Shown: positions 1 through 8,474, counted from the stretch's first letter. The stretch: DNA of 25,433 nt from an uncultured Clostridia bacterium (GCA_934486495.1 CAKSPW010000029.1:1-25433), one strand, 5' to 3'. The notes: generated from the letters alone by a model not told the origin. Numbers and translations: made by a program.

Positions 1-48
1 GCCTTGGTAAGGCGTAGGTCGGCGGTTCAAGTCCGCTTGCCAGCTCCA
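1..48 (+). tRNA. tRNA-Thr (GGU anticodon), 3' part
   Basis: The window opens inside a tRNA gene. The anticodon loop TTGGTAA is closed by GCC/GGC and places GGT at positions 34-36, which reads threonine ACC/ACU codons. It is followed by a short variable loop, a T arm with loop TTCAAGT between GGCGG and CCGCT, and the 3' acceptor strand TGCCAGC with discriminator T. The CCA end is encoded. The D arm and the 5' acceptor strand lie outside the window, so the 5' boundary is the window edge. The anticodon assignment is secure from the loop geometry. Confidence 0.9.
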
Positions 49-52
49 AAAA

Positions 53-97
53 CGGCTGTTTAAGAAGTTGATTGACTTTTTAAACAGCTGTTTTTTA
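53..97 (+). terminator. Rho-independent terminator after tRNA-Thr
   Basis: A 14-bp stem (arms 55-68 and 75-88, one G-T mismatch position) with a 6-nt loop is followed by TGTTTTTT. Position and U-run fit an intrinsic terminator for the tRNA transcript. The stem is almost the same sequence as the palindrome at 3387-3422, so it may also be one copy of a small dispersed palindromic repeat. Confidence 0.75.
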
Positions 98-173
98 ATA
101 AATTGGTTAACTATACGGAAATGAAAGAAAAGGCATTCTAAATCGGCATAAGGGCTGTATTTCGGAGGTGTGT

Positions 174-1121
174 ATGCTTAAGGACGGATTATATGAACAG
201 GTTATAAATAACAAATTAAATTCGGAGCTTGCCAAATGTACAGATAAGCTGTCTAAAACAGCGTCTATTGACAAGGCGGAATCTTCTAAGGTGCTGGCAA
301 AGTATATGACAGAGGTCGTCGAAAAGGGGCTTGAAAATATTATCGATAACGGCGGTGATATTTCCTTGCAGGTAGACCTTGTAAATAAGCTTGTGTCGGT
401 TATCGGGAATGAAACAAAAGAGACGGACTTTTCGCAGATGTCTGTTGCGGAGCGTGCCGAACAGCTGCTATCTTTATTTGATAAGAAAAACAGTTTGCAG
501 GCGCTTGACGAAAAGGCTGAGATTATTCGCCCCGAAACATCTATCGCACAAAGCAGTTTGTTTACCGGTGCTATTCACGAGCCGCAAATGTACACCGAAT
601 TAAAAAAAGAAATAATATCCTGCAACAAAATTGATATGCTTGTATCTTTTATTAAATGGAGCGGCTTGCGTCTAATCATTGATGAGCTTGCAGCCTTTAC
701 AAAAAACGGCGGAGAATTGCGTATAATCACTACTTCATATATGGGCGCAACCGATGTAAAGGCAATTGAAGAATTGCGAAAGCTCCCGAATACACAAATA
801 AAGGTCAGTTATGACACAAAGCGTACACGTTTGCATGCAAAAACGTATGTGTTTTATCGTGATACCGGTTTTACAACGGCATACGTCGGTTCGTCGAATC
901 TTTCAAATGCGGCTATCTCAAGCGGACTTGAGTGGAATGTCAAGGTCACCAAAAAAGACTTGCCGGAAACAATTGACAAGATTTCCGCAACTTTTGAAAG
1001 CTATTGGAATTCAAATGAGTTTGAATACTATGATGAAGAACAAAAAGAACGCTTGGCAAAAGCATTAAATGCGGAAAAGTATCATGACAGAAACAACCCG
1101 AGATGTATACGGTGGATATAA
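174..1121 (+). CDS. PLD-like N-terminal part of a split DUF3427 helicase
   Basis: This 315-aa product is the N-terminal module usually fused in front of a superfamily II helicase with a DUF3427 tail. The phospholipase-D-like part lies in the second half: HAK at about residues 221-223, then a GSSN segment and a conserved SGLEWN segment. The usual HxK(x)4D aspartate is not in register (the nearest Asp is residue 230), so nuclease activity is not assured. The ATG at 174 is preferred over GTG at 168 because GGAGG at 164-168 then sits 5 nt upstream and overlaps the GTG. The last residues run out of frame relative to the helicase and end at TAA 1119-1121, which overlaps the next reading frame by 19 nt. 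The gene probably encodes the first part of a single broken or frameshifted protein. Such proteins are often found in accessory or defence-type gene neighbourhoods; a defence role here is inference. Confidence 0.8.
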   Translation: MLKDGLYEQVINNKLNSELAKCTDKLSKTASIDKAESSKVLAKYMTEVVEKGLENIIDNGGDISLQVDLVNKLVSVIGNETKETDFSQMSVAERAEQLLSLFDKKNSLQALDEKAEIIRPETSIAQSSLFTGAIHEPQMYTELKKEIISCNKIDMLVSFIKWSGLRLIIDELAAFTKNGGELRIITTSYMGATDVKAIEELRKLPNTQIKVSYDTKRTRLHAKTYVFYRDTGFTTAYVGSSNLSNAAISSGLEWNVKVTKKDLPETIDKISATFESYWNSNEFEYYDEEQKERLAKALNAEKYHDRNNPRCIRWI

Positions 1122-3322
1122 CGCCGTATTCTTATCAGCAGGAAATCCTTGACAAACTCAATGCGGAGCGTGAGATAAGGGGATATAACAGAAACCTTAT
1201 CGTTGCGGCAACGGGAACGGGAAAAACGGTTATTTCCGCGCTTGATTATAAACGATTTCAAAAGCAAAATCCGGATAAGCCTTGCAGACTGTTGTTTGTT
1301 GCGCACAGAGAAGAAATTCTCGCACAAAGTATGTACACGTTTCGTGCGGTATTAAAGGATGCTAATTTCGGCGAGATGTATGTGGGTAAACATAAGCCTG
1401 ACAGCATAGATAATTTGTTTGTATCGGTTCAAACATTTAATTCAAAGGAATTTACCGAAAAAACAACCCCGGATTTTTATGATTATATTATTGTGGACGA
1501 ATTTCACCATGCGGCCGCACCTACATATCAAAAATTATTGGAATATTATAATCCGGAAATTCTTTTGGGGCTTACCGCAACGCCCGAGCGTATGGACGGC
1601 AAAAATATTTTGACCTATTTTAACAATCGAATTGCCGCCGAAATAAGACTACCGGAGGCAATTGACAGAAAACTGTTGTGTCCTTTTCAGTATTTTGGTG
1701 TGACGGATACGGTAGACCTCGACAGCTTGAAATGGTCGGTGGGCGGATATGATGAAGGCGAATTGTCCCGTGTTTACACTCTAAGCGGATTTGCCGCAAA
1801 CAAGCGTGCGGATCTGATTGTCAATTCACTTTTAAAATATGTTACCGATATTGATGCTGTTAAGGGCTTGGGATTTTGCGTAAGTATTGAACACGCCGCA
1901 TTTATGACCGAATATTTTAACGAGCATGGTATTCCGTCTATGTATTTGACAGGAAATTCGCATGATGAAGAAAGAAAATCAGCAAAAGAAAATCTTGTTT
2001 CGGGCAAGGTTCGTTTTATATTCGTTGTGGATATTTATAATGAAGGTGTTGATATTCCTGAAGTAAACACAGTTTTGTTTTTGCGTCCTACCGAGTCGCT
2101 GACTGTGTTTTTGCAGCAGCTCGGGCGCGGACTCCGTTTGTCGGAGGGTAAGGACTGTTTAACCGTACTTGATTTTATCGGACAGGCAAATAAAAAATAT
2201 AACTTTGAAGATAAATTCTCGGCATTGCTTTCCAATACAACACGAAGCGTATCACGTGAAATTAAAGACGGCTTTGTGTCTGTTCCGAAAGGGTGTTATA
2301 TTCAGCTTGAGAAAAAGGCGGCAAAGTATATATTGGAAAATATTCGTTCATCATATGGAAATACGGCAGGGCTTGTTTCGCGTATTGCAACGTTTGAAGA
2401 AGATACGGGATTAAAGCTTACACTCGCAAATTTTCTTGATTATTATCATATTGATGCAAGGGCGATGTACAAGTATTCGTCTTTTTCAAGGCTTTGTGCA
2501 AGAGCTGACGTGACAGATGATTTTGACGAACCGGCTGAGGATGCAATGACAAAAGCTTTCGCACGCTTTTCATTTGCCGATTCGAGGCGGTGGATTACTT
2601 TTTTAATCGGCATTCTTAAAAATCTTGATAATACGGATTTTGAGAAGTTATCAGAAATTGAAAAGCGTATGATGCAAATGTTTTACGTTACGGTTTGGGG
2701 TAAGCCGGCTGATGATTGGAATTCAAGCGAGGTTGCGGATAATATTTATGGCTTGTCCGACAGCCCAAAAATGCTTGAAGAACTTATTGACCTGCTTGAA
2801 TACAATTATAATAAAATTGATTTTTTGGATGAAACCGTGAACTTGGGGTTTGACCTTCCGCTTGATTTACATTGCACATATACTCGTGACCAGCTTTTGG
2901 TTGCTATGGATTTTATGAAGCCGAGTACGGTAAGAGAGGGCGTTAAATGGCTGCCGGAAAAGAATGCTGATGTGTTTTTTATAACGCTTAATAAGTCGGA
3001 TAAGGATTATTCCCCGACAACAATGTATAATGATTATTCAATTAATGAGATTTTGTTTCATTGGCAGAGTCAAAGCACAACGTCAGACACATCGCCTACC
3101 GGACAGAGATATATCCACCATAAGGAACGAGGCAGTAAGATACTTTTGTTTGTGCGTGAATTTAAGAGCGATATATACTCAAACGCATCACCGTATACCT
3201 TTTTGGGAACGGCCGATTATGTAAAGCATAGCGGTTCTAAGCCGATGAATATTACATGGAAGCTTGATAAACCGATACCGGCAAAGTATTTGAAGAAAAC
3301 AAATAAATTGGTGGTTGGATAA
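1103..3322 (+). CDS. Superfamily II DEAD/DEAH helicase with DUF3427 C-terminus
   Basis: The reading frame encodes 739 aa. The helicase motifs are clear: Walker A ATGTGKT at residues 36-42, DEFH box at 132-135, LTATPER at 157-163 and motif VI QQLGRGLR at 338-345. An ATP-driven DNA or RNA translocase is therefore expected. Residues from roughly 480 to the end match the DUF3427 pattern, including TTMYNDYSINEILFHWQSQS, a TGQRYIHHK segment and FLGTADYV near the C-terminus. Family members usually carry a PLD-like domain in front in one chain of about 1000 aa; here that part is in the preceding frame. No convincing Shine-Dalgarno site precedes the ATG at 1103, so translation as a separate protein is doubtful unless coupled to the upstream frame. 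The gene ends just before a perfect palindrome at 3387-3422. It could be a pseudogene, a sequencing or assembly error, or a product of -1 frameshifting. Confidence 0.8.
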   Translation: MYTVDITPYSYQQEILDKLNAEREIRGYNRNLIVAATGTGKTVISALDYKRFQKQNPDKPCRLLFVAHREEILAQSMYTFRAVLKDANFGEMYVGKHKPDSIDNLFVSVQTFNSKEFTEKTTPDFYDYIIVDEFHHAAAPTYQKLLEYYNPEILLGLTATPERMDGKNILTYFNNRIAAEIRLPEAIDRKLLCPFQYFGVTDTVDLDSLKWSVGGYDEGELSRVYTLSGFAANKRADLIVNSLLKYVTDIDAVKGLGFCVSIEHAAFMTEYFNEHGIPSMYLTGNSHDEERKSAKENLVSGKVRFIFVVDIYNEGVDIPEVNTVLFLRPTESLTVFLQQLGRGLRLSEGKDCLTVLDFIGQANKKYNFEDKFSALLSNTTRSVSREIKDGFVSVPKGCYIQLEKKAAKYILENIRSSYGNTAGLVSRIATFEEDTGLKLTLANFLDYYHIDARAMYKYSSFSRLCARADVTDDFDEPAEDAMTKAFARFSFADSRRWITFLIGILKNLDNTDFEKLSEIEKRMMQMFYVTVWGKPADDWNSSEVADNIYGLSDSPKMLEELIDLLEYNYNKIDFLDETVNLGFDLPLDLHCTYTRDQLLVAMDFMKPSTVREGVKWLPEKNADVFFITLNKSDKDYSPTTMYNDYSINEILFHWQSQSTTSDTSPTGQRYIHHKERGSKILLFVREFKSDIYSNASPYTFLGTADYVKHSGSKPMNITWKLDKPIPAKYLKKTNKLVVG

Positions 3323-3386
3323 GGAGTTTGGCAGTCGGGGTGTATCCGATTGATTCAAAATGTCAAGGAATAATATAATCAAAAGT

Positions 3387-3433
3387 GGCTGTTTAAAAAG
3401 TCAATTGACTTTTTAAACAGCCTTAATTTTTTC
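3387..3433 (+). terminator. Perfect 36-bp palindrome plus U-run after helicase
   Basis: Positions 3387-3404 are the exact reverse complement of 3405-3422, and TTAATTTTTTC follows. This can fold as a long hairpin and acts plausibly as an intrinsic terminator for the helicase transcript. The same sequence, with about three changes, lies at 54-89 on the other side of the split gene. The 343-bp stretch 3323-3665 holds this palindrome and an AT-rich hairpin at 3484-3507; I see no gene in it. Confidence 0.65.
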
Positions 3434-3472
3434 GGGGGGATAGGAAAAAGCTTTGTTGATAGCAGGAAAAGA

Positions 3473-3507
3473 AAAAAATTTATGAAAAATCAAGTTTTTG
3501 ATTTTTC
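3473..3507 (-). terminator. AT-rich hairpin, possible terminator of the esterase gene
   Basis: GAAAAATCAA at 3484-3493 and TTGATTTTTC at 3498-3507 form a perfect 10-bp stem with a GTTT loop. Read on the minus strand, the stem is followed by ATAAATTTTTTTC. It lies about 160 nt beyond the stop of the minus-strand esterase, so it could end that transcript. The stem is weak because it is almost all A-T. Confidence 0.35.
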
Positions 3508-3665
3508 TGCATAATCTAAACCGAACTACAGCATTTGTAATACCGCAGTATGTGTTTTTGTTTCTTTTCCTGCGTTCCGGAGTTTTTTACATCCCCTTAA
3601 CTGCGTTATAGCGGGAAATTGGCAATATGATAATGGTATTCGCTAATATATAAGCAAACCGGTTT

Positions 3666-4466
3666 TTAAATTTGCTTTGCCCATGCAGCAGCGTTTTCTA
3701 CCCATTTTGCAATGCAGGGGTTATTGAATTTTTCAACGTCGCCTGCTGTTATTTCATTTCCGAGCGCTGAGCCGTGCGGTGCGTCGGGATATATATGCAT
3801 CTCGAACATAAGTCCTGCGTCTGCATAAGCTTGTGCAAGAGCGAGGGAATTCTTAACGTTTACAACCTGGTCATTCGATGTATGTACGATATATGCGGGA
3901 CTTGATTTTTCACTGACGTGCTTTTCAAGACTTACGGATAAACGGTTTTCTTCGGTTAAATTTTCCTTCCCGAGAAGATTCTCAAAGCTTCCCTCGTGCC
4001 AAAAACTCTTATCCGCAGTAATAACGGGGTAAATCGGCATAATACCCGTTGGTTTGTTGTATCCGAAAGGCATATTGATTTTTTTGTTTACTTCCTCATT
4101 ATCCCATAGAATTCCGAGACTTGCCGCAAGGTGTCCGCCTGCCGAAAAGCCTACCGCAAACACTCTGTCGGGGTTTATGTTATATTCGTCAGCATTGTCT
4201 CTTATATTTTTCATGGCAAGTGATGCCTGTATAAGCTGAAGCGGAAAATGTTTGCCTTCCCCTACGGAATAGTGGAGTACAAATGCGTTATAGCCGTACG
4301 GAATAAAAGCTTGGGCAATCGGCTCGCCTTCACGATCCGAGCATACACAGCCATATCCGCCGCCGGGGATAACAAGAATGGCGTCTCTTGTAAATCCGTC
4401 AATTTTATCCGATATATATGCATCGATATACGATTCGCTGTCTAACATAATTTTTTTAAATATCAT
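3666..4466 (-). CDS. Alpha/beta-hydrolase, acetyl-xylan/feruloyl-esterase-like
   Basis: A 266-aa serine hydrolase of the Aes/BD-FAE-like alpha/beta-hydrolase group, which removes acyl groups from small esters or glycans. The oxyanion-hole segment PGGGYG is at residues 34-39, the nucleophile elbow GFSAGGH places Ser108, Asp199 lies in HTSNDQVV, and His231 lies in PDAPHGSAL. The full triad is therefore present. No signal peptide is visible, so the enzyme is likely cytoplasmic and would act on imported oligosaccharides. Start ATG at 4466 has AGAAAGGTG about 7 nt upstream. It follows leuS on the same strand, with a hairpin between them, so it may be a separate transcript. Its real substrate is unknown; a link to the glycan locus on the + strand is inference only. 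Confidence 0.85.
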   Translation of the reverse strand: MIFKKIMLDSESYIDAYISDKIDGFTRDAILVIPGGGYGCVCSDREGEPIAQAFIPYGYNAFVLHYSVGEGKHFPLQLIQASLAMKNIRDNADEYNINPDRVFAVGFSAGGHLAASLGILWDNEEVNKKINMPFGYNKPTGIMPIYPVITADKSFWHEGSFENLLGKENLTEENRLSVSLEKHVSEKSSPAYIVHTSNDQVVNVKNSLALAQAYADAGLMFEMHIYPDAPHGSALGNEITAGDVEKFNNPCIAKWVENAAAWAKQI

Positions 4467-4487
4467 TTTGAAACACCTTTCTTTGTT

Positions 4488-4513
4488 AAACGGGTTGCCG
4501 AGGCAACCCGTTT
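4488..4513 (-). terminator. Hairpin between leuS and the esterase gene
   Basis: Two perfect 12-nt arms (4488-4499 and 4502-4513; AAACGGGTTGCC and its complement) form a stable stem just after the leuS stop. On the minus strand the stem closes with CGTTT and then AACAAAG, so the U-run is short. It most likely terminates or attenuates leuS transcription before the esterase. Confidence 0.55.
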
Positions 4514-4543
4514 GTAGTATGTGATTTTGCAGTCGGGAAAAAA

Positions 4544-6952
4544 TTATCTGACTACCACGTTTACAAGCTTACCCGGAACGGCAATAATTTTAACTATTGT
4601 TTTGCCCTCAATTTCCGCCTTTATCTTTTCGGCGTTAAGCGCTGCATTTTCAGTTTCTTCTTTTGAAAGATTTGCAGCTACCATGATGCGGTCACGGATT
4701 TTTCCGTTTACCTGAACTACAATTTCAATTTCGTCGTCCTTTGTCTTTTCTTCGTCGTATTCGGGCCATGCCTTAAGCGACAAAAGCTCACCGTTTCCGA
4801 ACGGCTCGTAAAGCTCCTCGGTAAGATGCGGAGCAACGGGGTTAAGAAGCGTAAGAAGCGTTATAAACTCTCCTTTGGTAATGCTTCCTTTTTTGTAGAA
4901 ATCGTTAACAGCGCTCATCATTGTTGCAATAGCGGTGTTGAACTTCATTCTTTCAAAATCGTCGCCGACTTTTTTTATCATCTTGTGCATAACCTTTTCA
5001 AGCTCTTTTGAGTAGCCTTTCTCATCGGTTACCATATCCTTTAAATTCCATACACGCTCAAGGAATTTATAGCAACCCTTAAGACCTTGATTTGACCACG
5101 GTGTTGACTGATCGAATGCGCCTATGAACATTTCGTATGTTCTGAATGCGTCTGCACCGAATTCATTGACAACCTCGTCCGGATTTACGACATTTCCTCT
5201 TGATTTAGACATTTTTTCATTGTTCTCGCCCAAAATCATGCCGTGAGATGTACGTCTCATATACGGCTCCTTTGTCGGAACCACACCTATATCATAGAGG
5301 AACTTGTGCCAAAATCTTGAGTAGAGAAGATGTAATGTGGTATGCTCCATACCTCCGTTATACCAATCAACGGGTGACCAATAGTCAAGCGCTTCACGGC
5401 TTGCAAGCGCTTCGTTGTTGTGCGGATCCATATATCTTAAATAATACCAGCTTGAGCCTGCCCATTGCGGCATTGTATCCGTTTCTCTCTCGGCAGGACC
5501 GCCGCAGTGAGGACACGTTGTTTTTATCCAGTCGGTTGCCTTTTTCAGCGGTGATTCTCCGTTTTCGCCCGGCTCAAATGTGCTTACCTCGGGGAGTCGC
5601 AGAGGAAGCTCGCTTTCGGGAACGGGCACCCAGCCGCATTTTTCGCAGTATACGAGAGGAATAGGCTCACCCCAGTAACGCTGACGTGAGAACACCCAGT
5701 CACGCAGTTTAAAGTTTACCTTTTTCTTGCCCAAATTGTTATCTTCAAGCCATTTTATCATGGTCGGAATTGCTTCCTTAACCGATAATCCTGTAAGGAA
5801 ACCGCTGTTTACGAGCGTACCTGACGAAACATCGGTATACGGCTCCTCCTGAACATTTTTTCCGCCTGATACAACTTCGACTATCGGAAGATTAAACTTT
5901 TTCGCAAATTCAAAATCTCTTGTATCGTGTGCGGGAACTGCCATTATTGCGCCTGTTCCGTATGTTACGAGAACATAGTCGGAAATCCAAACGGGAAGCT
6001 TTTCGCCGTTTGCGGGATTTACGGCATAAACACCCTTAAGAGGTACGCCTGTTTTTTCTTTTGCAAGCTCCGTACGCTCAAATTCCGATTTTTTCGCCGC
6101 AGCCGCCTTATATGCGTCTACCTCATCAATGTTTTCTATGCAATCTCTTGCGTTGTCAATTAAAGCGTGTTCGGGGCTTATAACAACATATGTTGCTCCG
6201 AAAAGCGTATCGCATCTTGTGGTGTATACAACAAGGTTATCGCCTGTGGACAGCTTAAAGGTAACCTCCGCACCTTCGCTTCTGCCTATCCAGTTTTTCT
6301 GCTGAGTTTTAACTTTTTCAATATAGTTTACATCGTCAAGGTCATCAATAAGTCTTTGCGCATAATCTGTTATTTTGAGCATCCATTGGCTCTTTCTTCT
6401 TTGAACAACCTCACTGCCGCATCTTTCGCAAACGCCGTTTACAACCTCCTCGTTTGAAAGACCTACTTTGCAGCCTGTGCACCAGTTGATCGGCATTTCC
6501 TGCTTATATGCAAGACCGTGCTTGAAAAGCTGAAGAAAAATCCACTGCGTCCACTTGTAGTAATCGGGGTCGGTGGTGTTTATCTCTCTGTCCCAGTCAA
6601 ATGAAAAGCCGAGCATTTTAAGCTGACGTGTAAAGTTTTCGATATTTTTCTTTGTAACTATTTTCGGATGAATTTTATTTTTTATCGCATAGTTCTCCGT
6701 CGGCAGACCGAATGCATCCCAGCCAATCGGATAAAGAACGTTATATCCGTTCATACGTCTTTTTCTTGCAATAATGTCAAGTGCCGTGTAGCTTCTCGGA
6801 TGACCCACGTGAAGTCCCGCACCCGACGGATACGGAAATTCTATCATAGCATAGAACTTAGGCTTGTCACTTCCCGTTACGGCGTGAAATGCCTTTTCCT
6901 TTTCCCATCTGTCCTGCCACTTTTTCTCAAAGCTCTTAAAATCGTAACCCAT
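4544..6952 (-). CDS. leuS: Leucyl-tRNA synthetase
   Basis: This class I synthetase attaches leucine to tRNA-Leu in the cytoplasm. With the start used here it has 802 aa, the usual bacterial LeuRS length. The HIGH-type signature HVGH is at residues 48-51 and KMSKS at about 580-584. A zinc-ribbon-like pair of cysteine pairs lies near CTGCK and CERCG, and a second near YCEKCGW and CPHCGG. The CP1 editing domain is marked by VVYTTRCDTLFGATYVV and by GTGAIMAVPAHDTRDFEF, whose Asp residues belong to the hydrolytic editing pocket. An upstream in-frame TTG at 6961 is possible, but the AAGGGGA at 6962-6968 would nearly touch it and is ideally spaced (9 nt) for ATG at 6952. It is the last gene of the yhbY-nadD-yqeK-rsfS-leuS operon, 16 nt after rsfS. 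Confidence 0.97.
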   Translation of the reverse strand: MGYDFKSFEKKWQDRWEKEKAFHAVTGSDKPKFYAMIEFPYPSGAGLHVGHPRSYTALDIIARKRRMNGYNVLYPIGWDAFGLPTENYAIKNKIHPKIVTKKNIENFTRQLKMLGFSFDWDREINTTDPDYYKWTQWIFLQLFKHGLAYKQEMPINWCTGCKVGLSNEEVVNGVCERCGSEVVQRRKSQWMLKITDYAQRLIDDLDDVNYIEKVKTQQKNWIGRSEGAEVTFKLSTGDNLVVYTTRCDTLFGATYVVISPEHALIDNARDCIENIDEVDAYKAAAAKKSEFERTELAKEKTGVPLKGVYAVNPANGEKLPVWISDYVLVTYGTGAIMAVPAHDTRDFEFAKKFNLPIVEVVSGGKNVQEEPYTDVSSGTLVNSGFLTGLSVKEAIPTMIKWLEDNNLGKKKVNFKLRDWVFSRQRYWGEPIPLVYCEKCGWVPVPESELPLRLPEVSTFEPGENGESPLKKATDWIKTTCPHCGGPAERETDTMPQWAGSSWYYLRYMDPHNNEALASREALDYWSPVDWYNGGMEHTTLHLLYSRFWHKFLYDIGVVPTKEPYMRRTSHGMILGENNEKMSKSRGNVVNPDEVVNEFGADAFRTYEMFIGAFDQSTPWSNQGLKGCYKFLERVWNLKDMVTDEKGYSKELEKVMHKMIKKVGDDFERMKFNTAIATMMSAVNDFYKKGSITKGEFITLLTLLNPVAPHLTEELYEPFGNGELLSLKAWPEYDEEKTKDDEIEIVVQVNGKIRDRIMVAANLSKEETENAALNAEKIKAEIEGKTIVKIIAVPGKLVNVVVR

Positions 6953-6968
6953 TTTAATCAATCCCCTT

Positions 6969-7286
6969 TTACTTGTACAGTCTTTCTATATCGTAAAAAT
7001 TTCTTGCTTCGTCCGTCATAACGTGCGCTATAACGTCGCCGAAATCGAGAAGCACCCAATTTCCGCCCGCATATCCCTCGCTGTGATGCAGCATCTCGCC
7101 GGCGTCCTTCATCTTTTCTTCGACATTGTCGGCACAAGCCTTAACCTGTGTAGACGAGCCGCACGAGCATAGTACAAATTTCTCAGCTATGCTTGTAAAC
7201 TCCGCAACATCAAGAATTTCAACATCCTTAGCTTTTTTATCCTCCATTGCGTCAAAAATGATTTTTGCTTTATCCTCGGAAGTCAA
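6969..7286 (-). CDS. rsfS: Ribosomal silencing factor RsfS
   Basis: A 105-aa member of the RsfS/Iojap/DUF143 family. RsfS binds ribosomal protein uL14 on the 50S subunit and blocks joining of subunits when nutrients are short. The family pattern is visible along the whole length, for example the KKAKDVEILDV start, the VLCSCGSSTQVKA segment and GGNWVLLDFGDVIAHV before the C-terminal helix. The start codon is TTG at 7286, supported by a strong AGGAGGAG site 6 nt upstream. The first 17 nt overlap the end of yqeK, which suggests translational coupling. Confidence 0.95.
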   Translation of the reverse strand: MTSEDKAKIIFDAMEDKKAKDVEILDVAEFTSIAEKFVLCSCGSSTQVKACADNVEEKMKDAGEMLHHSEGYAGGNWVLLDFGDVIAHVMTDEARNFYDIERLYK

Positions 7287-7872
7287 TTTCTTCTCCTCCT
7301 ATCATTTTATTTAGTTTCTTTGAGTTAAAGCCGTTTTCAATCAGCTCATTCCATGCGGAAAGTGAGCCGGGATGAACGGCATTACCTTTTTCCATATTCC
7401 ATACAACCGACCGTCTCAGCGCTTCGGCAAATGCAATTTCAAAGTCCGCTTTAAGAAGTCGGCGCAGTGTTTCCGCTCCGTCATATACTCTTGACGGCTC
7501 TGCCATATCGGCAAGATAAATTATTTTTTCAAGCGGTGACATACCGTATCTGCCGACTGTGTGATACCTTACCGCATTAATTATATCCGAGTCCGTAATA
7601 CCGTATTGCGGCAAAATTGCGGCGCCTGCAGGTGCGTGCATGAGCGCTGTGCAGGTTCGCTCGAGACTGTCTGTTTTCACACCGAATTTATCGCAAAGAT
7701 AAATCATTTCATCAAGATTTTTTTCCTTTGCAATATCGTGGACAAGACCGGCAAGATAAGCTTTTTGCGGGTCAACACCGAGATTTTTCGCCAAATCTTT
7801 TGAAAGCTCCGCAACACCGCAGCAGTGTAAAAACCGTTTTTCGCTTAGCAGTTTTTTTATCGTTTCCTTCAA
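7270..7872 (-). CDS. yqeK: HD-domain bis(5'-nucleosyl)-tetraphosphatase YqeK
   Basis: A 200-aa HD-superfamily metal-dependent phosphohydrolase. In the YqeK family it cleaves Ap4A symmetrically into ADP and so limits this stress alarmone. All expected metal ligands are visible: His16, the His45-Asp46 pair in LVHDIAKE, His79, His104 in VRYHTVG and Asp122 in YLADMAEPSR. The start is TTG at 7872, the first possible start because an in-frame TGA lies just upstream. Its ribosome site is weak, and nadD ends 11 nt upstream, so it probably relies on coupling with nadD. Confidence 0.93.
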   Translation of the reverse strand: MKETIKKLLSEKRFLHCCGVAELSKDLAKNLGVDPQKAYLAGLVHDIAKEKNLDEMIYLCDKFGVKTDSLERTCTALMHAPAGAAILPQYGITDSDIINAVRYHTVGRYGMSPLEKIIYLADMAEPSRVYDGAETLRRLLKADFEIAFAEALRRSVVWNMEKGNAVHPGSLSAWNELIENGFNSKKLNKMIGGEEIDFRG

Positions 7873-7883
7873 AGCGTATCAGC

Positions 7884-8474
7884 TCATTTCCTATATAAAT
7901 TGTTTTCTTCTATTATTTTGCGCACGTTTTCCGGGACAAGATACCTTACGGATTTTTCGCCGCTGACTCTCTGCCTTATATCCGACGACGATATATCTAT
8001 TCTCGGAGATACAAGTTTTTTTACATTTGCCGAAAAAAGCTTCTCGGCATTTTTGATATAATAATCCGTATCGATTCCCTCACGCGGATAAACAATAAGC
8101 GTACAAAGCTTTGCTATTTCCTCCGGACGGTACCATGTCGGAAAGTCGCGTATCGAGTCACCGCCTATTATGAAATATATCTCGTCGTATATGCTTTTAA
8201 AATGTTCGAGAGTATCAACCGTATAAGACAGCCCGCCGTTTTTTATTTCATAATCCGAAACGAAAAATTTATCGTTTCCCGATATGGCGGCTTTTGTCAT
8301 CTCAAGTCTTAAATCCTCGCTTGCCATACTTTCGCATACCTTGTGCGGCGGCGATGCGTTCGGAAGAAACATAATTTTTTCAAGGCCGAATTGTTCTGCC
8401 GCTGCCTCGGCAATTACAAGATGCGCCGAGTGAATGGGGTTGAACGTTCCGCCGAATATTCCTATCTTCTTCAT
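7884..8474 (-). CDS. nadD: Nicotinate-nucleotide adenylyltransferase
   Basis: This 196-aa nucleotidyltransferase joins nicotinate mononucleotide and ATP to make nicotinate adenine dinucleotide, the next-to-last step of NAD synthesis. The T/HxGH-type signature GGTFNPIHSAH spans residues 8-18, followed by LPNASPPHK (37-45), FIIGGDS (101-107) and the ISSSDIR motif at 161-167 that binds the ATP phosphates. Start ATG at 8474 overlaps the TGA stop of yhbY in an ATGA arrangement, so the two are translationally coupled. Confidence 0.96.
   Translation of the reverse strand: MKKIGIFGGTFNPIHSAHLVIAEAAAEQFGLEKIMFLPNASPPHKVCESMASEDLRLEMTKAAISGNDKFFVSDYEIKNGGLSYTVDTLEHFKSIYDEIYFIIGGDSIRDFPTWYRPEEIAKLCTLIVYPREGIDTDYYIKNAEKLFSANVKKLVSPRIDISSSDIRQRVSGEKSVRYLVPENVRKIIEENNLYRK

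Noticed and set aside
1021..1090. A-rich stretch as a programmed -1 slippery site before the frame break
   Set aside because: The heptamers are not in the required register, and the downstream frame has a TGA at 1085-1087 that any earlier shift would hit.
3323..3665. A small gene or RNA between helicase and esterase
   Set aside because: The stretch holds only the palindrome and an AT-rich hairpin; no open frame with a ribosome site is visible.
5248..5664. Open frame antisense to leuS
   Set aside because: It is a shadow of the conserved leuS coding region with no ribosome site or family match.
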